Assembly: GCF_000377205.1 (NCBI RefSeq)
Contig: NZ_KB897905.1
Span: 819,198 to 883,197, forward strand
Origin: Thioalkalivibrio sp. ALJ3
GTDB lineage: Bacteria > Pseudomonadota > Gammaproteobacteria > Ectothiorhodospirales > Ectothiorhodospiraceae
Direction: 5' to 3'
Length of the DNA stretch: 64,000 nt
Part shown: one piece after another, positions 1 to 8,314 of the stretch
How the letters are laid out: every line of letters starts with the position of its first letter
How positions within the stretch are numbered: the first letter of the stretch is position 1
Program-made: the position numbers and the translations under genes
Notes under the pieces: generated by a model
The model's input: only the letters and a program-made list of their open reading frames with translations
Databases searched by the model: none
Told to the model about the DNA's origin: nothing

Positions 1-55
1 CCAGCGGCGGCGCATAGAGGCCGGTGCCAGCAGGCGAAACGGGAACAGACGGAAA

Positions 56-131
56 TGGTGCCGACGGCAGGAGTCGAACCTGCGACCTATCGATTACGAA
101 TCGATTGCTCTACCAACTGAGCTACGTCGGC
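56..131 (-). tRNA. tRNA-Thr (anticodon CGT)
   Basis: Read on the minus strand, the segment folds as a full cloverleaf. The acceptor stem pairs GCCGACG with CGTCGGC. A five-base anticodon stem flanks the loop TTCGTAA, whose central triplet CGT reads ACG threonine codons. The T-arm contains the GTTCGACTC signature, and the 3' CCA is encoded in the DNA. Confidence 0.95.
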
Positions 132-181
132 GAAGCGCGCCATAATAGCGGGGGTGGGGCTCGACAACAATCCCGCGCGGC

Positions 182-213
182 CACAGGGAAACTCTGATGA
201 GTGTTTCCCTGTG
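182..213. repeat. Collapsed remnant of the AGGGAAAC inverted-repeat element
   Basis: An 11-bp perfect inverted repeat (CACAGGGAAAC at 182-192, GTTTCCCTGTG at 203-213) encloses a 10-nt centre. The arms match the outer termini of the roughly 290-bp elements elsewhere in the window, but the whole interior is missing. It lies 25 bp beyond the stop codon of the Irr-type regulator and could act as an mRNA-end hairpin; there is no T-tract. Confidence 0.6.
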
Positions 214-238
214 TGTCGCTGGCGGCGCGGGTGACGGA

Positions 239-676
239 TCAGGCCTTGCGGCCGCTGACCCGGATAACGACGTCTACTCCCAGCAGTTCCTTGTCTTCCG
301 GTAGCGGGGGCAGGTTCGAGATATCGACCCGCGCCGGGTCGACATCTTCCAGCTCGCCGGTATCGGTGTGGAACAGGTGGTGGTGCGGATTCAGGTTGGA
401 GTCGTAGAACAGCTTGGTCGGGTCGATCACGACCTCGCGCACCAGGCCCTTCTCCGCGAACAGCTTGAGCGTGTTGTAGACCGTCGCCTTGGATACGCGT
501 GACGAATGCTGCACCAGACGACCAAGGATCTGCTCGGCGCTCAGGTGTTGATGACGCGCAAACATAACCCGCGCGATTTCCACGCGCTGCTCCGTCGGCG
601 AGATCGAGTGTTCGCGCAGCAGGGCGCGCGCACCATCGACGTCCAGCAGATTCGGATTGTCAGATGTAGCAGACAT
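239..676 (-). CDS. Fur-family transcriptional regulator, Irr-like
   Basis: This 145-residue protein has the Fur fold: a winged helix around residues 20-85 (TEQRVEIARVMF, then SKATVYNTLKLFAEKGLV as recognition region) followed by a short dimerisation domain. The HHH motif and the TGELEDVD segment are present. The CxxC zinc motifs of Fur, Zur and PerR are absent, as in Irr-type iron-response regulators. By family knowledge it would be a cytoplasmic DNA-binding repressor responding to iron or heme status. It stands alone between two tRNA genes, in addition to the Zur gene at 25.6-26.1 kb. Irr is the best match; a PerR-like role cannot be excluded. Confidence 0.8.
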   Translation of the reverse strand: MSATSDNPNLLDVDGARALLREHSISPTEQRVEIARVMFARHQHLSAEQILGRLVQHSSRVSKATVYNTLKLFAEKGLVREVVIDPTKLFYDSNLNPHHHLFHTDTGELEDVDPARVDISNLPPLPEDKELLGVDVVIRVSGRKA

Positions 677-749
677 ATTCCGGACAATATAACAGCTGCT
701 GGATCACGTCCAGATCACGGGGGTTCGATGGGGCAAGTATTTGATAGAA

Positions 750-823
750 TGGAGCGGGTGATGGGAATCGAACCCACGTTCTCAGCTTGGGAAGCTGATG
801 TTCTACCATTGAACTACACCCGC
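750..823 (-). tRNA. tRNA-Gly (anticodon CCC)
   Basis: On the minus strand the acceptor stem GCGGGTG pairs with CACCCGC, and the anticodon loop TTCCCAA reads CCC, which decodes GGG glycine codons. The T-arm has GTTCGATTC and the CCA end is encoded. The length is 74 nt including CCA. Confidence 0.95.
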
Positions 824-889
824 TTGAGCCGGCGATTGTAGGCCCTGCCGGCCTTCGGCTCAACGGTACACGATCCTGACCGAGTAACC

Positions 890-1096
890 ATGCAGATCCA
901 GTTGAACGGTGAACCCTTCGAACTCCCCGACAAAGGTGAGGCTACCCTGGCCGCGTTGATCGAGGCGCGTGGCCTGAGTGGTCGCCGTCTGGCGGTGGAG
1001 GTCAACGAGGAGCTGGTGCCGCGCAGCGAGCACGCCGCGCATCCGTTGCGTCCTGGCGATCGTGTGGAAATCGTGCAGGCGATCGGGGGCGGCTGA
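890..1096 (+). CDS. thiS: Sulfur carrier protein ThiS
   Basis: This 68-residue ubiquitin-like protein ends in glycines (AIGGG), the C-terminus that is adenylated and converted to a thiocarboxylate before donating sulfur to thiazole synthase. Family features are visible: the N-terminal QIQLNGEPFEL strand and the VAVEVNEELVPRSE-like central region. It is the first gene of a plus-strand group with thiG, 42 bp downstream, then trmB. The partner ThiF/ThiH or ThiO genes are not in the window. No TPP riboswitch was recognised upstream. Confidence 0.92.
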   Translation: MQIQLNGEPFELPDKGEATLAALIEARGLSGRRLAVEVNEELVPRSEHAAHPLRPGDRVEIVQAIGGG

Positions 1097-1138
1097 GTCC
1101 GAATCCCCGTCCGTAACTCTTTCAACGAAGGAATCACC

Positions 1139-1945
1139 ATGACCGAATTGGCCGCCGCGTCTGCCGACGACCTCTTCCGCGTGGGCACACGCGAGTTCAC
1201 CTCCCGCCTGCTGGTGGGGACCGGCAAGTACCGCGACCTCGACCAGACCCGCGATGCCATCGAGGCCAGCGGGGCGGAGATCGTCACGGTCGCGATCCGT
1301 CGCACCAACATCGGCCAGAACCCGGACGAGCCCAACCTGCTGGACGTGATCTCGCCGGATCGCTACACGCTGCTGCCGAACACGGCCGGCTGTTTTACGG
1401 CCGATGACGCGATCCGCACCTGCCGCCTGGCGCGTGAACTGCTGGATGGTCACAACCTGGTGAAGCTGGAGGTGCTGGGGGACGAGAAGACCTTGTACCC
1501 GGACGTGTTCGAGACCGTGAAGGCCGCGGAGATCCTGGTGGCCGAGGGTTTCGACGTGATGGTCTACACGACCGACGACCCCCTGCTGGCGAAGCGCCTG
1601 GAAGAAATCGGCTGCCTGGCAATCATGCCACTGGCCGCCCCGATCGGCTCCGGGCTGGGTATCCAGAACCGCTACAACATCCGCGAGATCGTCGAAAACG
1701 CCGACGTTCCGGTGCTGGTCGATGCCGGCGTGGGCACGGCCTCGGATGCCTCGATCGCGATGGAGCTGGGCTGCGACGGGGTGCTGATGAACACCGCCAT
1801 TGCGGCTGCCGACGACCCCGTGATGATGGCCTCGGCCATGCGCCACGCGATCATCGCCGGGCGCCAGGCCTACCGCGCCGGGCGCATGGCGCCGCGCCGC
1901 TACGCCTCGGCCTCCTCGCCGCAGACCGGCCTGTTCTTCAGCTGA
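1139..1945 (+). CDS. thiG: Thiazole synthase ThiG
   Basis: This 268-residue TIM-barrel enzyme forms the thiamine thiazole phosphate from deoxyxylulose 5-phosphate, ThiS thiocarboxylate and dehydroglycine. Diagnostic segments are [18 protein letters not shown] near the start, [14 protein letters not shown], the phosphate-binding [13 protein letters not shown], and [15 protein letters not shown] with [12 protein letters not shown] near the C-terminus. Length is normal for the family. The start follows a GAAGGAATCACC ribosome-binding site. It lies directly after thiS. Confidence 0.96.
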   Translation: MTELAAASADDLFRVGTREFTSRLLVGTGKYRDLDQTRDAIEASGAEIVTVAIRRTNIGQNPDEPNLLDVISPDRYTLLPNTAGCFTADDAIRTCRLARELLDGHNLVKLEVLGDEKTLYPDVFETVKAAEILVAEGFDVMVYTTDDPLLAKRLEEIGCLAIMPLAAPIGSGLGIQNRYNIREIVENADVPVLVDAGVGTASDASIAMELGCDGVLMNTAIAAADDPVMMASAMRHAIIAGRQAYRAGRMAPRRYASASSPQTGLFFS

Positions 1946-1947
1946 GC

Positions 1948-2676
1948 ATGAGTGAGTCTGCCGATTCGACTTCCGGCGACAAGCCGTTCTACCGCCGTAT
2001 CCGCAGTTTCGTGCGCCGCGAGGGCCGGCTGACGCCGGGGCAGCAGCGCGCGCTGGACGCGCTGCTGCCCCGCTTCGGGCTCGCACTGCCGGAGCCCGCG
2101 GCACCGCTGGACCTGACGGCCGTCTTCGGCCGCGAGGCGCCGGTTACGCTGGAGATCGGTTTTGGTGACGGCGAGAGCCTGGCCGAGCAGGCGGCGCAGA
2201 ATCCGGAGCGCGATTACATCGGCACCGAGGTCCATCGTCCGGGGGTGGGGCACCTGCTGCGCGAGGTGGAACAGCGCAGCCTGACCAACGTGCGCGTCTC
2301 CGATCACGATGCCGTGGAGCTTCTGGAACACTACATCTCGCCGGCGGCCCTGGATGGCGTGCAGGTGTATTTCCCCGACCCTTGGCACAAGAAGCGCCAC
2401 CACAAGCGCCGCCTGATCCAGCCACCGTTCGTGCGCCTGCTGGCCTCGCGCATGCGCCCGGGCGGGCGGTTGCACCTGGCGACCGACTGGGCCGAATACG
2501 CCGAGCACATGATGGCGGTAATGGGGGAATGCGCGCCGTGGTTCGAGCCGGACGGCCCGGTGCCGGCCCCGGGGCGGCCGCCGGAACGCCCGGTGACCAA
2601 ATTCGAACGGCGCGGCGAGCGGCGCGGACACGCGGTCGCGGATCTGCTCTACCGGCGCACGGACGCCGAGGCCTGA
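1948..2676 (+). CDS. trmB: tRNA (guanine-N7-)-methyltransferase TrmB
   Basis: This 242-residue SAM-dependent methyltransferase modifies G46 of tRNA to m7G. The SAM-binding motif LEIGFGDGESLAEQA (about residue 70) and the family signature VYFPDPWHKKRHHKRRL are intact. The C-terminal TKFERRGERRGH is also typical. The start is 2 bp after the thiG stop, so the two are probably co-translated. This gene and the convergent MFS gene end in the same nine bases in inverted orientation. Confidence 0.95.
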   Translation: MSESADSTSGDKPFYRRIRSFVRREGRLTPGQQRALDALLPRFGLALPEPAAPLDLTAVFGREAPVTLEIGFGDGESLAEQAAQNPERDYIGTEVHRPGVGHLLREVEQRSLTNVRVSDHDAVELLEHYISPAALDGVQVYFPDPWHKKRHHKRRLIQPPFVRLLASRMRPGGRLHLATDWAEYAEHMMAVMGECAPWFEPDGPVPAPGRPPERPVTKFERRGERRGHAVADLLYRRTDAEA

Positions 2677-2710
2677 CAGATTCAGAGCCTCCCGGGGCGA
2701 CTCAGGCCTC
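2668..2710. terminator. Possible hairpin formed by two convergent gene ends
   Basis: GAGGCCTGA (2668-2676, the last codons of trmB) and TCAGGCCTC (2702-2710, the last codons of the MFS gene) form a 9-bp inverted repeat around a 25-nt loop. Both genes end in Glu-Ala-stop. It could terminate transcription from both sides, but no T-tract follows, so this is weak. Confidence 0.3.
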
Positions 2711-4042
2711 GCCCATCCACCAGGCGCTGACCGCGCCGGCCAGGCTCATCAGGGCGAGCACGAAGATCGCAAACTCGGTGCCCGCCAGTTGAGCCAGCAG
2801 CCCGAACAGCCCACCCACGAGCAGCAGCGCCCCGATTACGGTATTGCTGACCGCGGTGAACGCAGCGCGGGTCTTCTCGGTGGCCATGTCCACCAGATAG
2901 GTCTTGCGCCCCAGCCGCACGCCGGCATGGCTGACCCCCAGCAGGAAGAACAGCAGGGCAAAGACCACCCCGCCCGGCACCAGCGCCGAGTCGGTGTCCG
3001 CCGGCGCGAACCAGACACTCAGCGCGACCAGGATGCCGAGCCCGGCGGCCAGCAGGCCCGAAAGGATCAGCACCCAGCGAGCGGAACGATCGGAAAGGCG
3101 TCCCCAGATCGGGGCGCTGACCGCCGAAGCCAGGCCGCTGGCGAGGATCAGCAGTCCCAGTGTGCCCAGATCACCCGAGGTCGCATCTTCCGCCAGCAGT
3201 ACATAGAACGGCAGCGCCAGGGCCGTGCTCATCAGCAGCGCGCGGGTGAACACGAAATGCCCGAACGCCCGGTCGGTCCATAGCAGGCGCACCGAGGACA
3301 GCGCCTGGGTGATCGCGTTGCCGCCGCCCTCGGTGGAGCCCGGTGCCTCGTGCAGGCGGGTAAAGGTCGCGGCCGCCACCCACCAGGCGCCGGCGGAGGC
3401 GGCCAGCAGGGCGACGAACACGCCAATGCCGGCATCCTCCAGGTTCGCCAGGGTCAGATAGACCCCCAGCCCCAGTGTGAAGAAACCGGCCAGCGAGGCG
3501 GCATAGCCCATCACGGTGCCACGGCGCTGCTTGGCGATTGTCTTGCCGAGCACGTCCTTCGCGGCCACCGAGTTGATGCCGCGCGCCAGCGCGAACACGG
3601 CCAGCAGCCCGAGGATCGCCCAGCCCGCCGCTGCGCCCTCCAGGGTCAGGGCGACGATCGCCATCCCGGCGACCGCCAGTCCGGATAGGGCCGAGCCCAG
3701 GATCCAGAACCCCTTGCGGATGGCGCGGCGGCGAATGGAGGCGGCGACGAACAGCTGCGGGAGCAGCGACCCGGATTCGCGGATCGGGACGAGGAAGCCG
3801 GCAAACGCGGCCGGGGCGCCCAGTGCCCCCAGTAGCCAGGCCAGCACCAGCCGCGCCGATGCCAGCTCGTCGCCGATCTTGCTAAGCGTGTTGGAGACCA
3901 GGTGGACGAAGAAGTTGACCGGCTGCGCGCGGCAGGCATCCTCCGGGATGTCCTTGCAGACGCGCGCGTCCTCGTCCCCGGCGATGGTCTCGTACAGGTG
4001 CAGGATCGGACGCGGCAGCTTTTCCGAAGCGGTCTCGGCCAT
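2702..4042 (-). CDS. Major facilitator superfamily transporter
   Basis: This 446-residue inner-membrane protein has about twelve hydrophobic segments. The loop IWGRLSDRSARW between helices in the C-terminal half resembles the MFS loop motif. It has a long hydrophilic N-terminus (about 45 residues), and the segment KDVLGKTIAKQRRG in the first half is unusual. The substrate cannot be inferred. It lies downstream of metA on the same strand with a 135-bp gap in which no gene is seen. Confidence 0.8.
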   Translation of the reverse strand: MAETASEKLPRPILHLYETIAGDEDARVCKDIPEDACRAQPVNFFVHLVSNTLSKIGDELASARLVLAWLLGALGAPAAFAGFLVPIRESGSLLPQLFVAASIRRRAIRKGFWILGSALSGLAVAGMAIVALTLEGAAAGWAILGLLAVFALARGINSVAAKDVLGKTIAKQRRGTVMGYAASLAGFFTLGLGVYLTLANLEDAGIGVFVALLAASAGAWWVAAATFTRLHEAPGSTEGGGNAITQALSSVRLLWTDRAFGHFVFTRALLMSTALALPFYVLLAEDATSGDLGTLGLLILASGLASAVSAPIWGRLSDRSARWVLILSGLLAAGLGILVALSVWFAPADTDSALVPGGVVFALLFFLLGVSHAGVRLGRKTYLVDMATEKTRAAFTAVSNTVIGALLLVGGLFGLLAQLAGTEFAIFVLALMSLAGAVSAWWMGEA

Positions 4043-4177
4043 GGGTACCTTTGGTTACAGGAAGCCTCTCGTTATTGCGAGGCCCCGGGCGCAGCAATTG
4101 ACGAAAACTGACGCGCGGGTGGAAGTCGGTGGCCCCGGGAGAGGTGACAGCCCGCTTGGCCCGCCTTCTCGGCTGCC

Positions 4178-5248
4178 TTAGCGCCGGCCGGCGAGCGGGT
4201 CGTTCGGGTCGACGCTGTCGCGAAACGGCTTGCGCCGGTCGAGGTTCGTCAACTGATAGACATTGCCCAGCCAGTTGTTCATCACCGCCAGCGCCGTGTC
4301 GTGCCAGGTGTTGTCCAGACGGTCGAGCAGCAGCGCCTCCGGCAGTGCCGGGATCTCGGTGCAGTGCTCGACCGCGACCTGCACATGCTCGCGGTGCTCG
4401 TCGAGGATCGCCGCCGCCTGTGGCAGCAGGTAGTTCTCCGGCAACGGCGGATAGCTTTCGCGCTCGCCCTGGATGTAGCGCACGACCTCGCGCTTGTACT
4501 CCTTGAGCAGGCTGATCGAGTCGTACTCAGGGTGGCCCTGGAAGAAGACCATGCGGAAACCATCCGGCGATGCACCCAGATGGATGCCGGACAGCTCGCT
4601 CTCCACCAGCACACGCAGGCCGTGGCGTTCGAATTGCTCGCGCGAGACATCGTTATAGCGCGAGTGTGGCACGTCGAAACGCGTGTTCACGCCGGTGACC
4701 AGCGGGTGGCCGCGGTCCACCACGCGATGGGGGAACACGCCCCACAGCTTCTCGCCCATGTGCCGGCGATGCTCGCCGTAGCGGGCCTGCAGCACGGCGT
4801 GGGTAGCGAGGCAGGAACAAAGAGTGGACGTCACGTTGTCCCAGGCCCAGTCGACGACCTCCGCCAGGGGCTCCCAGAAGGGCTCCAGCGCCAGATCGGG
4901 CTGGGTCACGTTGGCCCCGGTGATGATCAGCGCGTCGAGGCCCTCCTTCTTCAGGTCCTCGAAGTCCTCGTAGTACTGCTTGATGTGGTCGCGCCCCTTT
5001 GGCCCGCGCTTGAGCTGCGGCAGGGTGAAGGGGTGGATGTAGAACTGCGCGATCTGGTTGCTCTCGCCGATCAGGCGGAAGAACTGGCGCTCGGTGGCCG
5101 CTAGGGCGGCGTCCGGCATCATGTTCAACAGCCCGATATGCAGCGCGCGGATCTCCTGCTGCTGAGCGAAGTCGCTGGGCAGTACGGTCTCGCCCTCGCT
5201 CTTCAGGCGGGCGAAGGTGGGCAGATCGGAGTGGGCAACGAGTGGCAT
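4178..5248 (-). CDS. metA: Homoserine O-acyltransferase, MetA type
   Basis: This 356-residue enzyme of the MetA (glutamine-amidotransferase-like) family acylates homoserine in the first committed step of methionine synthesis. The nucleophilic cysteine is C146 (STLCSC), and the catalytic His/Glu pair is H239 and E241 in FQGHPEYD. NMMPDAALAATERQF near residue 42 matches the family. The region after the oxyanion segment (TGANVTQPDLALEPFW) differs from E. coli MetA, so whether succinyl- or acetyl-CoA is used cannot be decided by eye. The start codon overlaps the stop of the upstream P-loop gene (TAATG). Confidence 0.88.
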   Translation of the reverse strand: MPLVAHSDLPTFARLKSEGETVLPSDFAQQQEIRALHIGLLNMMPDAALAATERQFFRLIGESNQIAQFYIHPFTLPQLKRGPKGRDHIKQYYEDFEDLKKEGLDALIITGANVTQPDLALEPFWEPLAEVVDWAWDNVTSTLCSCLATHAVLQARYGEHRRHMGEKLWGVFPHRVVDRGHPLVTGVNTRFDVPHSRYNDVSREQFERHGLRVLVESELSGIHLGASPDGFRMVFFQGHPEYDSISLLKEYKREVVRYIQGERESYPPLPENYLLPQAAAILDEHREHVQVAVEHCTEIPALPEALLLDRLDNTWHDTALAVMNNWLGNVYQLTNLDRRKPFRDSVDPNDPLAGRR

Positions 5249-6099
5249 TACAGTCGTGCCTCCCGTTCCAGCGCCATGCAGACCAGGTCGTCGAAGTCCG
5301 CGGCGTTGCGGACCTGCGCGAGTTCCGTGGTGCTGATGGTGTAACCGTGCGCCTCGGCGATCGCCTCGTAACGTGGCAGGCGTGCACGAAACAGGCGCGA
5401 GAACACCCAGCGCACGAAGGCGTCCGGGTCGATCTGGGCGACATAGTCCAGCCCCTCGTCGCGCATGTATTCGGCCAGTTGCTGGTCGAGGAACGCCTCG
5501 CGGTAGTACAGCGGTTTCGGATCGCGTTCCGCGCGCTCGATCAACTGGCGCTCGTCTTCGTCGGTCGCCTTGATGTAGAGGATCAACGTGTGCTCGGAGA
5601 GAGTCTCCAGCACGCCGGGGCTGTCCAGCTCGCAGACCGAGCCGCCGGCATCGTTGACGAAATGCGGATAGCCAAACAGCGTCTGCGCCTTGTGGATGAA
5701 GTCCGGCACGTCGAGCATCGCCTGCACCTCGGCCTCGTGGTGCAGGTTCTGGCGCCGCTTGAACTCGGTCAGGGGCAGACCGCCCAACTCCGGGTTGCCG
5801 AGCTTGCCGAGAAAGCTCGCGACCGGGTGCAGGTTGTCCACCGTGATGTTGTTGATGATCTGGATCGAGTCCGAGCGCAGCAGGTCGCGCAGAAACGGAA
5901 CGGCCATCGCCTGGGCCTTGATGTTGTCCAGGATCGGCTCGCTCAGGTAGCGCGTACCGATGCGGTAGTCACCCGAGTAGTGGAACCATTCCTCGCGCCG
6001 GAGCATGTTGGACAGGCGCGTCTTGCCGACACCGGACATCCCCAGCAGGGTGATCCGGCGGTGGTCGAGTTGGCGATATTCCTCGGGCGTCAGGCGCAT
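5248..6099 (-). CDS. P-loop ATP/GTPase of unknown function, coupled to metA
   Basis: This 283-residue soluble protein has a clear Walker A motif GMSGVGKT at residues 20-27 followed by a kinase-like fold. HYSGDYRIGTRYLSE and FVNDAGGSVCELDSP could be nucleotide- or substrate-binding loops. ILYIKATDEDE looks like a central strand followed by an acidic loop. The stop overlaps the metA start by one base, which suggests translational coupling and a link to methionine metabolism, but no function is established from sequence. Confidence 0.75.
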   Translation of the reverse strand: MRLTPEEYRQLDHRRITLLGMSGVGKTRLSNMLRREEWFHYSGDYRIGTRYLSEPILDNIKAQAMAVPFLRDLLRSDSIQIINNITVDNLHPVASFLGKLGNPELGGLPLTEFKRRQNLHHEAEVQAMLDVPDFIHKAQTLFGYPHFVNDAGGSVCELDSPGVLETLSEHTLILYIKATDEDERQLIERAERDPKPLYYREAFLDQQLAEYMRDEGLDYVAQIDPDAFVRWVFSRLFRARLPRYEAIAEAHGYTISTTELAQVRNAADFDDLVCMALEREARL

Positions 6100-6112
6100 G
6101 TCTGGGCTTCGG

Positions 6113-6259
6113 TTAACGTCGCAGGATGAACAGGATACCTGCGATCACGGCCAGACCGCTGATCACATAGTGGTCGTACTGAAACTGAAGGCCCAGCAGG
6201 CCGCGCAGGCCGAACAGGATCAGCCACGCGCCCAGCAGAATGTTTCCTAGCATGCGCAT
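6113..6259 (-). CDS. Small membrane protein of unknown function
   Basis: An open frame of 48 codons (MRMLGN at the start, ILFILRR at the end) encodes two hydrophobic segments separated by a short QFQYDHY loop, a helical-hairpin membrane protein. A second ATG at 6251-6253 is preceded by GCAGGGA at good distance and may be the real start (46 residues). It fits exactly between the isochorismatase-like gene (24 bp upstream) and the P-loop gene (13 bp downstream), supporting it as a member of that minus-strand operon. Confidence 0.65.
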   Translation of the reverse strand: MRMLGNILLGAWLILFGLRGLLGLQFQYDHYVISGLAVIAGILFILRR

Positions 6260-6283
6260 CCCTGCGTTTCTCCCTGTTATTGG

Positions 6284-6847
6284 TTAGCGGATCAGTTGGC
6301 TGAGCTCGCGGAACTGTGGGTCGGCCGCGTCGCGCAGCCACTCGAACAGCACCGATTCGTGGTTGGTGATGATCGCGCCCGCCGCGCGCAGGCGCTCCAG
6401 TCCGTTGCGTTTGCGCGTCGCGTCACGCGAGCAGACGCCGTCCTCGACGACGAATACGGTAACACCTGCGTCCAGCAGTTCCAGCGCGGTCTGTGTGACG
6501 CAGATATGCGCTTCGGCCCCGGTCAGGATGACCTGGTCGCCGCCGGTCAGGCGCGCGTGCAGGTCATCTTCTGCACAGCAGGAGAAGGCCGTCTTGTCGG
6601 TCAGTATGCCGTGGCCGTCCAGCGCCTGCTGCAGACTCGCGGCGACCTCGCCCAGCCCCTTCGGATACTGGCGCGAGACTTCGATCGGGATTTCCAGCTT
6701 GCGCGCGGCCTCGACGAGCCGAGCTGTGTGGCGTTCCACTGCCTCGCGCTCGTTGTCCGGCATCGCCGCTAGCAGCCGCTCCTGCAGGTCGATCAGGACC
6801 AGGCGGGAACGGGCACGGTCGCAGCGGGCGCGTGGATCGGCCGTCAT
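6284..6847 (-). CDS. Isochorismatase-like cysteine hydrolase
   Basis: This 187-residue protein has the cysteine-hydrolase catalytic triad. Asp is in LVLIDLQERL (about residue 20), Lys in ILTDKTAFSC (about 85) and Cys in TGAEAHICVTQTALELL (about 115). It resembles the YcaC/nicotinamidase-like branch; the substrate is unknown. Its ATG overlaps the stop codon of the TolC-type gene (ATGA), so the two are co-translated. Confidence 0.88.
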   Translation of the reverse strand: MTADPRARCDRARSRLVLIDLQERLLAAMPDNEREAVERHTARLVEAARKLEIPIEVSRQYPKGLGEVAASLQQALDGHGILTDKTAFSCCAEDDLHARLTGGDQVILTGAEAHICVTQTALELLDAGVTVFVVEDGVCSRDATRKRNGLERLRAAGAIITNHESVLFEWLRDAADPQFRELSQLIR

Positions 6848-8196
6848 CGCTCCAGCAACTGGTTGATCGATTCCAGGTCCGCGACACTGAGGCGGCCCGC
6901 GGCGCGCTGAAGGCGCAGGGAGTCGGTGAGGAATCCGTAGCGCGCCTCGGCGTAGTCCCGCTCGGCGCGGAACACCTCGCGCAGGGCCAGCAGCACGTCG
7001 ACCTGCGTGCGCGTACCAACCTCGAACCCGGCCTCGGCCGCTTCAAAGGCGGACTGGGTAGAGATCAGCGCCTGTTCCAGGGCGCGCACGCGCGAGCTGT
7101 TGGCGATGACCGACAGGTAGGCGTTACGGGTGTCCTGCGTCGTACGGCGTTCCACCAACGACTGGCTTTCCTGTGCGGCCTGGAAGTCCTCGCGGGCCTG
7201 TCGTGTGAGTGCGTTTACACGCCCGCCCGAGTAGAGGGGGAACTCCAGGCGCACTCCCACTTGTGCCTCGGTTCCCTCGTTGAAGAACGGGCCCACACCC
7301 TGCTGAGTTGTGCCACCGTCATCGATGCCGTGGAAGCGGTTTTCGCTGACCGATGCGTTGAGGTTCAGCCTTGGGTAGCCCTCGGCGCGCTGACGATCGA
7401 TCTGCTCGCGGGCCGTCTCCGTGGTCAAGCGCTGGGCGGCCAGTTCCAGGTTGTTCTCCAGCGCGATATCCACCCAGGCTTGGGGGTCGGCCGGGTCCGG
7501 CGGGGTCAGCTCGGCATCCTCGCGCAGGATGTCGAGCTCGTCCCAGTAGGTGTTCGTGATCACCGCGAGCTGTTCGCGCGCCACATCCAGCTGATTTTCG
7601 GCGGCGATGCGCTCGGCCTCGGCAATGTCGCGCTGGGCCTGGGCCTCTTTCACGTCGGTGCTGGCGATAAGGCCCACCTCGAAGCGGCGTTCGGTCTGTT
7701 CCAGTTGTTGACCAATGGCCTCGAGCTCCGCCTCGCGAAAGGCCAGCGTCTCCTGCGCGATCAATACATCGAAATAGGCTTCGGATACCCGCAGGATCAG
7801 GTCCTGGCGGGCCGCGTCCAGCTCGGCCTCCGCCCGCGCAATCTCGAGATCCGCCTGTGCCAGCTCAATGTAGTTGCGCCGGTCGTAGAGGCTCTGCACC
7901 AGGGAGACGCCAAAGCTTGTCTGGCGTCCGTCGAAACTGTCCTGGCCACGATAGTCGTTGTAGAAGGCACCGGCCTCGGCATCGCCGGTGATCTGCGGCC
8001 GGAACGCGGAGCGGGCAAGCGGGCGGCGCTCCAGAATGCTGCGATACTCGGCTTTGGCTGCACGCAGCTCGGCGTCCTCGGTGGCGGCGCGTTCGTAGAC
8101 CTCAAGCAGGCTGGCGGCAGGGGCAGGGCTCGCCACCAGCAGGGCAATGCCGGCGACAGCCAGCACGGAAGAGATGCGTTTGACGGACCAGTTCAT
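6844..8196 (-). CDS. TolC-family outer-membrane channel protein
   Basis: The chosen start gives 450 residues with a signal peptide (MNWSVKRISSVLAVAGIALL, cleavage after APAA). Two OEP repeats of long coiled-coil helices follow, as in TolC, with conserved segments such as DLILRVSEAYFDVL and NRFHG near the half boundary. The ATG at 8194-8196 follows AGGAAA. The frame is open 21 codons further upstream, but that extension runs through a repeat remnant. It would form the outer-membrane exit duct of type I secretion or RND efflux pumps; no pump genes are adjacent. A Pcm-like gene lies upstream, as in many gammaproteobacteria. Confidence 0.92.
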   Translation of the reverse strand: MNWSVKRISSVLAVAGIALLVASPAPAASLLEVYERAATEDAELRAAKAEYRSILERRPLARSAFRPQITGDAEAGAFYNDYRGQDSFDGRQTSFGVSLVQSLYDRRNYIELAQADLEIARAEAELDAARQDLILRVSEAYFDVLIAQETLAFREAELEAIGQQLEQTERRFEVGLIASTDVKEAQAQRDIAEAERIAAENQLDVAREQLAVITNTYWDELDILREDAELTPPDPADPQAWVDIALENNLELAAQRLTTETAREQIDRQRAEGYPRLNLNASVSENRFHGIDDGGTTQQGVGPFFNEGTEAQVGVRLEFPLYSGGRVNALTRQAREDFQAAQESQSLVERRTTQDTRNAYLSVIANSSRVRALEQALISTQSAFEAAEAGFEVGTRTQVDVLLALREVFRAERDYAEARYGFLTDSLRLQRAAGRLSVADLESINQLLER

Positions 8197-8235
8197 CGGC
8201 GCGGTTTCCTGAGCGGACAGGGAAAGCCCCATCGT

Positions 8236-8275
8236 AGGGAAACGCCAATCAATGTGCACGCGGATCGGCGTTTCC
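8236..8275. repeat. Collapsed remnant of the AGGGAAAC inverted-repeat element
   Basis: The left 26 bases match the terminal repeat of the full elements (AGGGAAAC, then AATCAATGTGCACGC), followed almost at once by the inverted end GGCGTTTCC. GGAAACGCC (8238-8246) and GGCGTTTCC (8267-8275) pair perfectly. It sits in the gap between the Pcm-like gene and the TolC-type gene, inside the over-long version of the latter's reading frame. Confidence 0.6.
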
Positions 8276-8314
8276 GTGATGAAAGCCCAGCAGGTGAGCC
8301 CCGAAGCAGGGGGT

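Noticed and set aside
890..1139. TPP riboswitch upstream of thiS or thiG
   Set aside because: The spaces are too short and no THI-box was seen.
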